Source: Rugamonas apoptosis (GTDB taxonomy: Bacteria; Pseudomonadota; Gammaproteobacteria; Burkholderiales; Burkholderiaceae_D). From it: a DNA stretch of 64,000 nt. The stretch is from positions 186,001 through 250,000 of the forward strand of contig NZ_JACEZU010000003.1 of the NCBI RefSeq assembly GCF_014042355.1. The letters run 5' to 3'. This document shows positions 35,712 to 45,191 of the stretch, in pieces. The notes below the pieces were generated by a model. That model was given only the letters and a program-made list of their open reading frames with translations. It did no database searches and had not been told where the DNA came from. The stretch's first letter is position 1; each line of letters opens with the position of its first letter. Position numbers and translations under genes: made by a program.

Positions 35712-37157
35712 TTAATTTTGCTGGGCGGTGGTGGGGGCGGTGGCGCTGGCCCGGATCGCGCGCATGGGCGTGAACAGCCAGGCCAGCGTGGCCAGCGCGA
35801 TCAGCGTGGCGCCGCCGCCGGCGAACAGTTGCGCCAGCGTGATCGATTGCAGCAGCCAGCCGGTGGCGGCAGCCGACAACGGCGCCAGTCCCATGAAGAT
35901 GAACATGAAGATGCTCATGGTGCGGCCCATCATGTGGGGCGGCACTCGGCGCTGTATCCAGGTGAACACGGCTACCTGCATATAGCCCGAGACGGCGCCG
36001 ATGGCCAGCAGCAGCAAGGCGCCTTGCCAGGTGCGGTCGATGCGGCCCAGCGGCATGACGAGTGCGCCGACCGCCATGTCGGCCAGCAGCACCATGGCGC
36101 CGAAGCTGGCCATGCGCAGGCGCGCGCCGGCGATGGCGGCGGCGCCCATACCGGCCAGGCTGCCGGCGCCATTGGCCGCCATCAGCAGGCCGAACGCGGT
36201 GGCGCCATGCAGCCGTTCGTTGCCCAGCGCCGGCAGGGCCACTTGCATGGCGCCGCCGATGAACAGGGCCACGATGCCCCAATAGCTGAAGCACAGGCGT
36301 AGTGCCGTGTCGCGCCACACCATGGCCAGGCCCGCGCCGACGGCGCGCCAGACCGACGGTTGCCGGCCGTTGCCGGTGTGCGCCGCGCCCGCGCTATCAG
36401 GCGTCGCGGCCGCGCGCGCCGTCAGTGCCGTCTGTGCCGTTTGCGCCGCAGAGGCGTCGGGCAGTTCGCGCACCTTGGCCAGGGTCCATGCCGACAGCAG
36501 GAAGCTGGCGCAATCGAAGCCGAACGCCAGCGCCAGGCCGAGCGCGTCGCGCACGGCGCCGCCGCTGTCGCCGGCCAGCGCGATCAGCAGGGCCGCCAGC
36601 AGCGGGCCGGCCAGCGTGGTCAGTTGGCGCATCCCCATCAGTATGCCGTTGGCCTGTTCCAGCCGCTGCGGCGCGACCACGCGCGGCAGGATCGAGGTGC
36701 CGGAGGGGATGCCGAACGCCTGCGCCAGGCCCAGGCCCAATGCCAGCGCGTACACCAGCCACAGCGTCACGTGCGGGTTCAGGGCCAGCGTGATGGACAG
36801 CGATGGCCCAAGGGGCAAGGTCAGCGTGGGTGCGTTGTTCAGCACCAGCAGCGTGAGCATGGCCAGCAGCAGCGCGTTGGCGTACTTGCTGAGCATGAGC
36901 ACGCGCTTGGGCGAATGGCGGTCCACCAGCGCGCCGCCGATCAGGATGAACAAGGCGCGCGGCGCGCTCATGAGGGCGATCACCAGGCCCAGGGCCAGGG
37001 TGTCGCCCGTCAGCTTGAGCACCAGCCAAGGCAGGGCGAGCATGGTCAACTGGTCGCCCAGCATGGAGATGGCGCCGCCGCGCAGCAGCCAGCGGAAGTT
37101 CGGATCGCGCAGCAGCGTGGCGCGCTGTGGGTCGGGGGCGGACGCGGGCACGGCCAT
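35712..37157 (-). CDS. Major facilitator superfamily exporter
   Basis: The 481-aa protein has about 12 hydrophobic helices with a central loop rich in Ala/Thr (about 225-265), and the MFS-type loop GGALVDRHSPKRVLMLSK after the second helix. Family members resembling it are MFS-3 type exporters of drugs or siderophores. The ATG at 37157 has GAGGAG six bases upstream. It starts 10 bases after the marR-type gene, so efflux of a compound sensed by that regulator is likely; which compound is unknown. Confidence 0.85.
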   Translation of the reverse strand: MAVPASAPDPQRATLLRDPNFRWLLRGGAISMLGDQLTMLALPWLVLKLTGDTLALGLVIALMSAPRALFILIGGALVDRHSPKRVLMLSKYANALLLAMLTLLVLNNAPTLTLPLGPSLSITLALNPHVTLWLVYALALGLGLAQAFGIPSGTSILPRVVAPQRLEQANGILMGMRQLTTLAGPLLAALLIALAGDSGGAVRDALGLALAFGFDCASFLLSAWTLAKVRELPDASAAQTAQTALTARAAATPDSAGAAHTGNGRQPSVWRAVGAGLAMVWRDTALRLCFSYWGIVALFIGGAMQVALPALGNERLHGATAFGLLMAANGAGSLAGMGAAAIAGARLRMASFGAMVLLADMAVGALVMPLGRIDRTWQGALLLLAIGAVSGYMQVAVFTWIQRRVPPHMMGRTMSIFMFIFMGLAPLSAAATGWLLQSITLAQLFAGGGATLIALATLAWLFTPMRAIRASATAPTTAQQN

Positions 37158-37167
37158 GGTGTACTCC

Positions 37168-37638
37168 TCAGGAGTTCGATGGGCCGATGCCGGCGATCTG
37201 GCCCAGCACGGCCGACAGCGCGGCCAGTTGTTCGGGCGGGCAGCTGCGCAACAGTTCGGCGCTGGTTTGCTGGGCGATGACGGTGGCGTGGGCCAGCAGT
37301 TCGCGGCCGGTGGCCGTGATGGCCGCATAGCCCACGCGCGCGTCGCGCGGGTCTTGCTGGCGCTCGATCAGGCCGATTTTCTCCAGCGGCAGCAGGGTGC
37401 GGGTGACGCCGGACGCCGTCAGGCCCTGGCGTTCGGCCAGGTCGACCCGGCGCAAGCGGCCGCCCGGCGCGCGGTGCAGGTAGAACAGCAGCATGAAGTC
37501 GCTGAAGCTGATGCCGTGGTGGCCGCCCAGCGTGGTGTCGAGCCGGCGCACCAGCATCGCCTGGGCGCGTGCCAGCCGCAGCGCCACCTCCAGTTGTGGG
37601 CTGATGGTGTCGGTGGAGTCGTTGTTGTGTTCGCTCAT
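37168..37638 (-). CDS. MarR-family transcriptional regulator
   Basis: The 156-aa protein has the MarR winged helix: FMLLFYLHRAPGGRLRRVDL, LTASGVTRTLLPLEKIGLI and the wing ERQQDPRDARVGYAAIT. It likely represses its own gene and the downstream exporter, with release by a small ligand. A fitting operator lies about 57 bp upstream of its start. Confidence 0.9.
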   Translation of the reverse strand: MSEHNNDSTDTISPQLEVALRLARAQAMLVRRLDTTLGGHHGISFSDFMLLFYLHRAPGGRLRRVDLAERQGLTASGVTRTLLPLEKIGLIERQQDPRDARVGYAAITATGRELLAHATVIAQQTSAELLRSCPPEQLAALSAVLGQIAGIGPSNS

Positions 37639-37694
37639 GGTGTGCCTCGCTGGTCCCGGGATGTTTGCGTACTGCTTGATTCATTGTTGATTAA

Positions 37695-37712
37695 TACTTG
37701 AGTGCGCAAGTA
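37695..37712. promoter_or_regulatory. Probable MarR operator
   Basis: TACTTG and CAAGTA form a perfect inverted repeat with a 6-bp spacer, in an AT-rich stretch upstream of the marR-type gene. The length and symmetry fit a MarR dimer site. Confidence 0.65.
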
Positions 37713-37788
37713 TATGCTATTTGGCCAGATTTGCAAGCGTGAATTGGCACTGACGCCGCCGGCAGGCGCCGCCCCGGATTCCGGGCGT

Positions 37789-37821
37789 AAAAAAACCACC
37801 CGTCCGCGAGGAGGGGTGGTT
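37789..37821 (-). terminator. Intrinsic terminator of the DEAD-box helicase gene
   Basis: On the minus strand AACCACCC and GGGTGGTT pair perfectly over 8 bp and are followed by a run of seven T. It lies 33 bp after the helicase stop. Confidence 0.9.
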
Positions 37822-37854
37822 GTGCGCTGCCGTCAGGCCGGGCGATAAACCGGA

Positions 37855-39258
37855 TTAACGGTCGCCGTAGCTGCGGCGGGCGCCGTCGGTGCTGCGTGGG
37901 TTGCTGCCTTTGTAGCCGCCGCCGCCGGCGCCGGCGCCGTCACGGCGCGGTGCGTTCGGCTTGCTGAAGGTGCGCTGGCCTGGCTTGGCGCCGCCACGGT
38001 TGTCGCCCGGTTTCCAGCCGCCTGGACGGGAGGTGGAGCGCGGCGCGGCCGTTTTCTTTGGCTCGTAGCCTTCGATCACGTTGACCGGGATCAGCTGCTT
38101 GGTGAAGCGCTCGATGCGCTTCACGTTCATGCCTTCAGCGTGGTTCACCAGCGAGATCGCCAGGCCGTTGCGGCCGGCGCGGCCGGTGCGGCCGATACGG
38201 TGCACGTAGTCCTCGGGGAACTTCGGCAGGTCGTAGTTGAACACGTGGGTGATGGTGGGCACGTCGATGCCGCGTGCGGCCACGTCGGTCGCCACCAGCA
38301 CTTTGACCTGGCCGCGGCGCAGGCTGTCCAGGGTGCGGTTGCGGGCGCCCTGGTGCATGTCGCCGTGCAGCGCGGCGGCCGAGAAGCCGGCGATATTGAG
38401 GCGGTCGGCGATGGTGTCGGCGTCGCGCTTGGTGGCGGTGAACACCACGGCCTGGTCCAGCGAGTCGTCGCGCAGCAGGTGGTCCAGCAGGCGGTTCTTG
38501 TGCGACAGGTCGTCCACGAAGTGCACGCGCTGGGTGATGTTCTCATGCTTGTTGGCGGCGCTGACGATCTGGATCACTTGCGGGTTCTTGGTGATGCGGC
38601 GCGCCATGTTGCCCACCACGCCGTCCAGCGTGGCCGAGAACAGCATGGTCTGGCGGGTGTCCGGGGTCGCTTCGACGATCTTTTCGATGTCGTCGATGAA
38701 GCCCATGTCCAGCATGCGGTCCGCTTCGTCCAGCACCAGGATTTCCAGTTGCGAGAAGTCGATCTTGCCCGATTCCATGTGGTCGATCAGGCGGCCTGGC
38801 GTGGCCACCAGGATTTCAGGATTCTTGGCCAGCAGTTGCATCTGCTTAGGGTAAGGCATGCCGCCCAGGATGGAGACGGCCTTCAGGCGGCGCAGGTTGA
38901 CGCTGTACTTGTCGGTGTTGGTGGTCACCTGCAGGGCCAGTTCGCGGGTCGGGGTCAGCACCAGCATTTTTGGCTGTGCAGCTTTGAAACGGGGGCGCTC
39001 GCCACGGGCGCGCGCCGCTTGCATTTCCTGGTTGGGCGTCTTGCCGGCGGCGGCTGGCTCGGACGCGGACAAACGGTGCAGCGACGGCAGCATGAAGGCC
39101 GCCGTCTTGCCGGAACCGGTTTGCGAGGATACCAACAAGTCCTGGCCCGCGATAGCGGCGGGTACCGCCTGCTCTTGCACCGGAGTTGGCTTGGTGTAGC
39201 CGGCGTCGGTCAGGGCTTTGATGATGGACGTGTTGAGACCAAGTGCTTCAAATGTCAT
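37855..39258 (-). CDS. DEAD-box RNA helicase, RhlE-like
   Basis: The 467-aa helicase has the full motif set: SSQTGSGKTAAF (I), PTRELALQ (Ia), ATPGRLIDH (Ib), VLDEADRML (II), LFSATL (III), ATDVAARGIDVP (V) and HRIGRTGRAGR (VI). From about residue 385 the tail is basic and Gly/Arg/Pro-rich, the usual RNA-binding extension of RhlE-type enzymes. It should remodel RNA or ribosome intermediates in the cytoplasm. A 380-bp AT-rich gap upstream could hold a long leader, as in cold-induced helicase genes. Confidence 0.92.
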   Translation of the reverse strand: MTFEALGLNTSIIKALTDAGYTKPTPVQEQAVPAAIAGQDLLVSSQTGSGKTAAFMLPSLHRLSASEPAAAGKTPNQEMQAARARGERPRFKAAQPKMLVLTPTRELALQVTTNTDKYSVNLRRLKAVSILGGMPYPKQMQLLAKNPEILVATPGRLIDHMESGKIDFSQLEILVLDEADRMLDMGFIDDIEKIVEATPDTRQTMLFSATLDGVVGNMARRITKNPQVIQIVSAANKHENITQRVHFVDDLSHKNRLLDHLLRDDSLDQAVVFTATKRDADTIADRLNIAGFSAAALHGDMHQGARNRTLDSLRRGQVKVLVATDVAARGIDVPTITHVFNYDLPKFPEDYVHRIGRTGRAGRNGLAISLVNHAEGMNVKRIERFTKQLIPVNVIEGYEPKKTAAPRSTSRPGGWKPGDNRGGAKPGQRTFSKPNAPRRDGAGAGGGGYKGSNPRSTDGARRSYGDR

Positions 39259-39638
39259 TCTTTTCTTTCGTAAAAATCAGCGTTCGTGCAAACAAGCAGA
39301 ACGCGAAATAGCAACGCCAACCAAAACGAAATGACTCAATCTAAATCGATAGAAATTTCGGCACAAAAGCTTTGCGCCGGGACGGTGTCAGGTGCGACAC
39401 ACAAGGCGGGAGGGCTTTATAAGCGACATCAGTGTGATGCGCTAAGGCTTGCGAAGCTGCTAGTTATTTTTCGGGCGACTGCTGTCATGCAGCGCAGAGG
39501 CAGAACTATACCTGATTTCCACTGTTCTTGCACGCCTAAATATGCATTTCATTATGGACGTACTTTTCTAATTTTCAAAAAGATAAGCTTGTTATTTCAT
39601 AGTAAGATGCCTGTTACTTAATTTTTTGCATATTCATC
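39259..39638. other. AT-rich gap upstream of the helicase gene
   Basis: 380 bp between divergent genes, clearly AT-richer than the rest of the window, especially 39520-39638. An open frame of 111 codons on the plus strand (39286-39621) has no ribosome site or recognisable protein and is probably chance. The region most likely holds promoters and the helicase mRNA leader. Confidence 0.4.
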
Positions 39639-40844
39639 ATGGCAACTTCGCGCAAAACTTCCCGCAACTACCTGGCCGCCGTGGTGGCGCTGGCACTGGC
39701 CGCGTGCGGCGGCGGCGCGGGCGTGCCCAGCGGCCCCATCGTCGTGGCGCCGGCCATCAATACGCCCGCCACGGGCGCCAACGGGGTGCAGATCATTCCG
39801 GCCGGCGGCAGCCATACCATGGCGGCCGGCGAGAAAGTGCTGGTGCCGTCCGGCGCCATCGTCACCTCCAATGGCAGCACCGTCAATATCAACGGTTCGG
39901 ACAACACGATCAACGTGACGGCTGGTGCCGTGGTGCGGGTGCCGTCGTCGTCCACCGGCAAGGCTGACAATACCGTGGTGGCCAGCGCGGCTGCGCCCGG
40001 CGTGACGGTGGCCGCGCAGCTGATTGCCGGCCCGTCGACCATGGGCGCCTATGATCCGGTGGATGGCACGGGCGACCAGGCCCGCTTCGGCGGCCTGTAC
40101 CAGTTGACGCTCGATGGCGCGGGCAACCTGATCGGCACCGACCGTGGCCGCCTGCGCCGCATCACGCCGGCCGGCGTGGTGAGCACGCTGCCGGCTTCCA
40201 TCGCGCTCACGTTCGAAGGCGTGGCCGTCGATGGGACGGGCAATATCTACGGCACCGACAGCATCAGCAATGTGCTGTACCGCCGCACCCCGGACGGCGC
40301 CGAGCAGCCCTGGGGCCCGGACTGGAGCAAGGTGATGGTCAACAAGGGCGGCCAGTTGCTGGTTGATGGCGCCGGCACCGTGTACCGGGCTGATTTCGAC
40401 AACCGCCGCATCCTGAAGATATCGGCGGCCGGCGTGGTCAGCGTGCTGGCCGGTGGCGGCTCCGGCGACGGCAACGATGGCGTGGGCGTCAACGCGGCCT
40501 TCCATGGCCCATGCGCCATGGTGTTCGATGCCAGTGGTGCGCTGCTGGTCAACGACAGCGACGCCATCCGCAAGATTTTGCCCAACGGCACGGTGACGAC
40601 GGTGGCCAAAATTCCCAAGCGCATCATCCCGGTCGATGGTTCGATCGCCATCGACCATGGCAACATCTATGCGGCGACCGACAGCGCCATCGTGCGCGTG
40701 GCGCCGAACGGTACGGTGGAGGCCATGCACTTCGCCAACGGTAGCATGCCCTACATCATGACGCTGGTGTCCGATGGTAACGGCACGCTGTATGCGGGCA
40801 CTGGATGGTCGTCGCCGGTGCAGGTATGGAAGATCACGCTGTGA
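39639..40844 (+). CDS. NHL-repeat-like lipoprotein
   Basis: The 401-aa protein has a lipoprotein signal peptide ending LALAACGGG. Residues 40-125 are Thr/Ser/Gly/Val-rich beta repeats. From about 130 there is a six-bladed-propeller-like series of NHL-type repeats (FGGLYQLTLDGAGNLIGTD, FEGVAVDGTGNIYGTD, AAFHGPCAMVFDASGALLVND). It would be anchored at the cell envelope; ligand or partner unknown. No clear ribosome site precedes the ATG at 39639. Confidence 0.75.
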   Translation: MATSRKTSRNYLAAVVALALAACGGGAGVPSGPIVVAPAINTPATGANGVQIIPAGGSHTMAAGEKVLVPSGAIVTSNGSTVNINGSDNTINVTAGAVVRVPSSSTGKADNTVVASAAAPGVTVAAQLIAGPSTMGAYDPVDGTGDQARFGGLYQLTLDGAGNLIGTDRGRLRRITPAGVVSTLPASIALTFEGVAVDGTGNIYGTDSISNVLYRRTPDGAEQPWGPDWSKVMVNKGGQLLVDGAGTVYRADFDNRRILKISAAGVVSVLAGGGSGDGNDGVGVNAAFHGPCAMVFDASGALLVNDSDAIRKILPNGTVTTVAKIPKRIIPVDGSIAIDHGNIYAATDSAIVRVAPNGTVEAMHFANGSMPYIMTLVSDGNGTLYAGTGWSSPVQVWKITL

Positions 40845-40965
40845 TTTTTCTGCTTGTGTAGATTGGAGAGAAACAAACGCGCATGAGTCGCTATACTTTA
40901 TAAAAAGCATAACGTTAATAACTTTCCAAATGCTAGCAAACCATGGCTGGCGCGAGGAGACTATC

Positions 40966-41202
40966 ATGCGCGGCAGGAGTGTTCCCCATTTGATGATCGT
41001 CGGCGGGGTGGCGTTGGGCGCCGCCCTCGGCGCGATGCAGGTCATGCGCGACATGACGGCGCCCAAGCCGGCGCTGGAGCCGGTGAGCGTAGCATCGCCC
41101 GCGCCCGCGCCGGCGGTCAAGAAGCACTCCAGGGTGCGGCAAGCGATCGCGCAGGCGTCGCAGACGGACAAGATCGCCCTGGCGCTGGGCGGCTCGGATT
41201 AG
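40966..41202 (+). CDS. Small membrane-anchored protein of unknown function
   Basis: The 78-aa protein has one N-terminal hydrophobic helix (about 8-25, rich in Gly/Ala) and an Ala/Pro-rich basic tail. GAGGAG sits six bases before the ATG at 40966, which decides the start. No family is recognised. It is convergent with the YecA-like gene. Confidence 0.6.
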   Translation: MRGRSVPHLMIVGGVALGAALGAMQVMRDMTAPKPALEPVSVASPAPAPAVKKHSRVRQAIAQASQTDKIALALGGSD

Positions 41203-41224
41203 GCAGGCGCGGCGCCGCGCCCCG

Positions 41225-41878
41225 TCAGGCGTCGGCCGCGCCGCAGCACTTCTTGTACTTTTTCCCGCTGCCGCAAGGGCAGGGGTCGTTGCGGCCCACC
41301 TTGGGCGTGGCGCGCTGGGCCGGACGGCCCGCGCCGCCTTGCTGCGGTGAGCGCGTGCCATGGATGGCGATGATGGCCGGCGCCACGGCATCCATCCACT
41401 TTTCCGTTTCCTCGTCCGGCATGGGCGGTTCGCGTCCGTCCGACGCGGCCAGCTCGCGCATGGGCGCGAACCAGTCCGGCTGCGCGGCCTGCAGCGGCGC
41501 CCAGCCGGCCGCATCCAGTTCCAGGCCCGCCATAAAGCCCTGGCACCAGGCCGCGATGCCCCATTCCGGGCCGCAGTGGAAAATAGGTTCGAAACTGGCC
41601 GCGTCCCTGGCCAGCCATGCGCGCAGGTGGTGGAAATGGCGCAGCACCAGGCTGGTGGCGCGCTGCCGTTCGGCGTTGTCGGCGTCCGCCGGCGCCGTTG
41701 GCCACACCTGGGCCAGCCATTCGGCTTCCGCCGGCGGCGTGGCGGCTGTGGCGATGGCCGTCAACAATCCTTCCAGCGTGGAGACGTCATGGATGGCCGC
41801 GCCGGGCGTGGCCAGCAGCGCGCCGAGCGCCTCGTATTCATCGTCGGACAGGGGAGTGGCGAGCGCAGTGGTGGTCAT
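41225..41878 (-). CDS. YecA/UPF0149-family SEC-C motif protein
   Basis: The 217-aa protein has a UPF0149 domain ([31 protein letters not shown]) and a C-terminal zinc-binding SEC-C motif, [18 protein letters not shown], like that of SecA. It probably binds ribosomes or nascent chains, as proposed for YecA; the exact role is unknown. Confidence 0.88.
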   Translation of the reverse strand: MTTTALATPLSDDEYEALGALLATPGAAIHDVSTLEGLLTAIATAATPPAEAEWLAQVWPTAPADADNAERQRATSLVLRHFHHLRAWLARDAASFEPIFHCGPEWGIAAWCQGFMAGLELDAAGWAPLQAAQPDWFAPMRELAASDGREPPMPDEETEKWMDAVAPAIIAIHGTRSPQQGGAGRPAQRATPKVGRNDPCPCGSGKKYKKCCGAADA

Positions 41879-41935
41879 GGTGGTGTCGGGGGCAGGTGGG
41901 CCGGCCGCGACATCATGCGCGGCCGGTCCGGATGT

Positions 41936-41960
41936 AAAAAAGCCGCCCGGCGGGGCGGCT
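41936..41960 (-). terminator. Intrinsic terminator of fabI
   Basis: On the minus strand AGCCGCCC and GGGCGGCT pair perfectly over 8 bp around a 4-base loop and are followed by six T, 24 bp after the fabI stop. Confidence 0.9.
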
Positions 41961-41983
41961 GGTGCGATGCGCCAGGGGGGCGA

Positions 41984-42775
41984 TCAGGTGTAGTCTTCCG
42001 CGTTCAGGCCCATCACGTGGGAGAAGCCGCCATCCACGTAGGTGATTTCGCCCGTGATGCCGGAAGCCAGGTCCGACAGCATGAAGGCGGCCGTGTTGCC
42101 CACTTCCTCGATGGTGACGTTGCGGCGCAGCGGCGCGTGCGAGGAGGCGAAGCCCAGCAGCTTGCCGAAGTCCTTGATGCCGGAGGCGGCCAGGGTCTTG
42201 ATGGGGCCGGCCGAAATGCCGTTGGCGCGGATGCCCATCTTGCCCAGGTTTTCCGCCAGGTAGCGTACCGACGCTTCCAGCGACGCCTTGGCCAGGCCCA
42301 TGGTGTTGTAGTACGGAATGGCGCGGATGGCGCCCAGGTACGACAGCGTCAGCAGCGACGAGCCTTCCTTCAGCAGCGGCAGGGCGGCCTTGGCCATGGC
42401 CGGGAAGCTGTAGGCGGAAATGTCATGGGCGATGCGGAAGTTCTCGCGGGTCAGGCCGTCCAGGAATTCGCCGGCGATCGCTTCGCGCGGCGCGAAGCCG
42501 ATCGCGTGCACCAGGCCGTCCAGCTGCGACCAGCTTTTCGCCAGGTCGGTGAACAGGGCGGCGATCTGCTCGTCGCTGGAGACGTCGCAATCGTATACCA
42601 GGGTGCTGTCGAATTCGGCGGCGAACTCGGTGATGCGGTCCTTGAAGCGTTCACCAACGTAGGTGAAAGCCAGCTCGGCGCCTTCGCGGTGGCAAGCCTT
42701 GGCGATGCCGTAAGCGATGGAACGGTTCGACAGCAAACCGGTGATGAGGATTTTTTTGCCTTGCAAGAACGCCAT
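41984..42775 (-). CDS. fabI: Enoyl-[acyl-carrier-protein] reductase FabI
   Basis: The 263-aa enzyme performs the last reduction of each fatty-acid elongation round, with NADH. It shows the FabI features [30 protein letters not shown], the catalytic Tyr/Lys region [13 protein letters not shown] preceded by SYLGA, and the C-terminal [13 protein letters not shown] promoter and a terminator bracket it, so it is probably a single-gene unit. Confidence 0.96.
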   Translation of the reverse strand: MAFLQGKKILITGLLSNRSIAYGIAKACHREGAELAFTYVGERFKDRITEFAAEFDSTLVYDCDVSSDEQIAALFTDLAKSWSQLDGLVHAIGFAPREAIAGEFLDGLTRENFRIAHDISAYSFPAMAKAALPLLKEGSSLLTLSYLGAIRAIPYYNTMGLAKASLEASVRYLAENLGKMGIRANGISAGPIKTLAASGIKDFGKLLGFASSHAPLRRNVTIEEVGNTAAFMLSDLASGITGEITYVDGGFSHVMGLNAEDYT

Positions 42776-42901
42776 ATGGACTCCGATTGCTACTGCTGCG
42801 CCGTAGCGCCACCCGCTAGGCGGCGACGGCGACAGTATGGGTTGTTTGGTAGTGGTGGCCAGGACTGTGCGCGCTCAAGGTCTGGCTGCCGCAAGACCGA
42901 G

Positions 42902-42930
42902 ATTGTAGGGCGTGCGCGCCGCGATGGCAA
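42902..42930 (-). promoter_or_regulatory. Sigma-70-type promoter of fabI
   Basis: On the minus strand TTGCCA (42930-42925) and TACAAT (42907-42902) are separated by 17 bp. Transcription would start near 42895, giving a leader of about 120 bases. Confidence 0.7.
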
Positions 42931-42955
42931 CTTTTCATCGCGGCCAACACGGGCA

Positions 42956-44323
42956 TCAGTCTTCGTTGCGGTGCCGCGATTTGTGGTAACGGGTGACGTG
43001 GGCCTTGACCAGCTTGACGGGTGCCTCATCGTCGTCGCCGTGGTGGCGGGCCGCCTTGTAGCCGCGGCCGCGCTTGTTGCCGCGGTCCGCTTCCAGCGCC
43101 ACCACCGCGTTGTCGGCCACTTCCGGCGCGATATCCACGTTGGCCGAGGTGGCCAGCTTGGGCACCAGGATGGTGGAGCCAGCCTTGAGTACGGTCTTTT
43201 GCGGGATGTTGTTGGCCTGGCGGATCACTTCCGGCGTGGTGTGGAACCGGGAGGCCAGGGTTTCGATGCGCTCACGCGCGGTGGTGATCTTGTGGGTGGT
43301 CCAGGTCGACAGGGCGCGGCCCCATTGGGCCAGGTTCAGGTGGAACTTTTCCGCGTTCTGCTGCGGCAGCAGGATCTTGGTCTGTTCGCCGCCCGTGATG
43401 ACGGGGCGGTTGAACTGCGGGTTCAGGGCCTTGAATTCATCGACCGACAGCTCGGCCAGGTGGGCGGCGATGGTCAGGTCGATGTCGCTGGTCTTGTCGA
43501 CGGCCGTGAAGTAGGGCTGGTTGTCGACCAGCGGCAAGGTCAGGCCGTACTGGCCGGGATTGGCGATGATGTTCTTGACCGCTTGCAGCTTGGGCACGTA
43601 GTTGCGGGTTTCGGCCGGCATCAGCTCGGCCAGGCTTTCGAAATCAGTCGGCTTGCCCAGCGCGCGGTTGCGCTGGATGGCTTTCTGCACCGAGCCTTCG
43701 CCCCAGTTGTAGGCGGCCAGCGCCAGTTGCCAGTCGCCGAACATATCGTACAGGCGCTGCAGATAGGTGAGGGCGGCGTCGGTCGAGGCCACAATGCCGC
43801 GCCGCTCGTCCTTGAACACGTTCTGTTTCAAGTTGAAGTCGCGTCCCGTGCCGGGCACGAACTGCCACATGCCGGCCGCGTTGGCGCTCGACAGGGCTTG
43901 CGGGTTGAAGGCGGATTCGATGAAAGGCAGCAGCGCCAGTTCGGTCGGCATGCCGCGCTTTTCCAGTTCCGTGACCACGTGGAACAGGTAGCGCGAGGCG
44001 CGCGCCGTGGTGCGGGCCATGTAATCGGGACGGCTGCTGTACCAGGTGATGTGCTTGGCCACCAGCGGGTTGTCCAGGTCGGGAATGGCGTAGCCGGAGC
44101 GGATCCGGCCCCACACGTCCGTCTCGCGCAGCGCGTCTTCGCTGGCGGGGCGGGCTTGCTTGCTGTCGGTTCTGCTGGTGAAAGTGGTGTCGGGGGCCTT
44201 GGCCGCGGCCGGCTGGGAGGCCGGGGCGGGCAGCGCGCCCATGTCGGCGGCCTGGCTCAGCGCGGGAGCCAGCATCAGGGCCAGCGCCGCCAGTGCAGCG
44301 GAAGTGTTATTGCGTGCTTGCAT
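42956..44323 (-). CDS. mltD: Membrane-bound lytic transglycosylase MltD-like
   Basis: The 455-aa protein cleaves peptidoglycan glycan strands in the periplasm. It has a signal peptide ending ALSQAAD and an SLT catalytic domain at about 105-250. The catalytic glutamate lies in LLPFIESAFNPQALS, with GMWQFVPGTGRDFNL and LALAAYNWGEG following. There are two LysM-like modules (about 285-325 and 345-390), then a His/Lys/Asp-rich tail. No lipobox cysteine is visible in the signal peptide, so it may be soluble. ATG 44323 gives the signal peptide; ATG 44365 would sit almost at the predicted transcription start. Confidence 0.85.
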   Translation of the reverse strand: MQARNNTSAALAALALMLAPALSQAADMGALPAPASQPAAAKAPDTTFTSRTDSKQARPASEDALRETDVWGRIRSGYAIPDLDNPLVAKHITWYSSRPDYMARTTARASRYLFHVVTELEKRGMPTELALLPFIESAFNPQALSSANAAGMWQFVPGTGRDFNLKQNVFKDERRGIVASTDAALTYLQRLYDMFGDWQLALAAYNWGEGSVQKAIQRNRALGKPTDFESLAELMPAETRNYVPKLQAVKNIIANPGQYGLTLPLVDNQPYFTAVDKTSDIDLTIAAHLAELSVDEFKALNPQFNRPVITGGEQTKILLPQQNAEKFHLNLAQWGRALSTWTTHKITTARERIETLASRFHTTPEVIRQANNIPQKTVLKAGSTILVPKLATSANVDIAPEVADNAVVALEADRGNKRGRGYKAARHHGDDDEAPVKLVKAHVTRYHKSRHRNED

Positions 44324-44629
44324 AGTATTCCATTGTTGTCGGCGGGGAAATAACCGAGCGGACATGAATAAACGTGGAGTGTACGAAGGTCGATTGGCTG
44401 AGTCAAGCAATATGTCAGCCGCATGACGGTACGGTGGCTTAGTGCTATTTGGCAATAATTGCCGGTGAGTACAATACAGTTGTCGTGGAATTCAGGCTAA
44501 AACATGGGTGGTGGACGTTGCCACAGGGCCAGCATGGACCGGACCGGGCGTTGGCGCAAGCGGCGCGTGATCTATATATGAGATGGCGCAAAGAGTGCGT
44601 ACAATTCGGGTTTTGAATCCAGGAATAAC
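44324..44629. other. Divergent promoter gap between mltD and DUF1415 gene
   Basis: This 306-bp gap holds the mltD promoter (listed separately), TACAAT boxes at 44470 and 44600 pointing to the plus-strand gene, and the short perfect palindrome GGCAATAATTGCC at 44451-44463. No gene is seen. Confidence 0.4.
44378..44406 (-). promoter_or_regulatory. Sigma-70-type promoter of mltD
   Basis: On the minus strand TTGACT (44406-44401) and TACACT (44383-44378) are separated by 17 bp. Transcription would start near 44371, about 48 bases before the preferred ATG. Confidence 0.7.
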
Positions 44630-45190
44630 ATGAACACCACCACCGACGACCACGCCGGCATCATCGCCGCGACTGAACAATGGCTGGAAAAGGCCGTTAT
44701 CGGCCTGAACCTGTGCCCGTTCGCGAAAGCCGTGCACGTCAAGAAACAGGTGCGCTACGTGGTGTGCGACGCCGACACGCCGGAAGCGCTGCTGTCCACG
44801 TTGATGGATGAATTGCAATATTTGTCGGACGCGGACCCGGAAGCGGTCGATACCACGCTGTTGATTCACCCCAATGTGTTGACCGATTTCCAGGACTACA
44901 ACGAATTCTTGGACGTGGCCGACGCCGCGCTGGAAGACATGGACCTGGCAGGCGAGCTGCAAGTGGCCAGCTTCCACCCGCAATACCAGTTCGCCGACAC
45001 GGCGCCTGACGATATCAGCAACTACACCAACCGGTCGCCCTACCCGACCTTGCACCTGCTGCGCGAGGAGAGCGTGGAACGGGCGGTGGACGCCTTCCCT
45101 GAAGCCAGCGACATTTTCGAGAAAAATATCGCAACCCTGGAAGCGCTGGGCCATGAAGGCTGGGACAAGCTGGGATTGAAGGTGAAATAG
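44630..45190 (+). CDS. DUF1415 family protein
   Basis: The 186-aa cytoplasmic protein matches DUF1415: WLEKAVIGLNLCPFAKAVH near the start, LLIHPNVLTDFQDYN, and ASFHPQYQFADTAPDDISNY followed by NRSPYPTLHLLRE. The family has no assigned function. CAGGAA precedes the ATG. It is followed after one base by the DUF1289 gene, so they are co-transcribed. Confidence 0.85.
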   Translation: MNTTTDDHAGIIAATEQWLEKAVIGLNLCPFAKAVHVKKQVRYVVCDADTPEALLSTLMDELQYLSDADPEAVDTTLLIHPNVLTDFQDYNEFLDVADAALEDMDLAGELQVASFHPQYQFADTAPDDISNYTNRSPYPTLHLLREESVERAVDAFPEASDIFEKNIATLEALGHEGWDKLGLKVK

Positions 45191-45191
45191 G

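Noticed and set aside
35701..36318. Upstream extension of the LysR frame
   Set aside because: It overlaps the MFS gene out of frame, and a good ribosome site supports the start at 35700.
39286..39621. Plus-strand frame of 111 codons before the NHL lipoprotein gene
   Set aside because: No ribosome site, no recognisable domain, AT-rich composition.
41360..44353. Open frame of 997 codons on the plus strand
   Set aside because: It runs antisense through the YecA-like, fabI and mltD genes and shows no protein family, only shadow composition.
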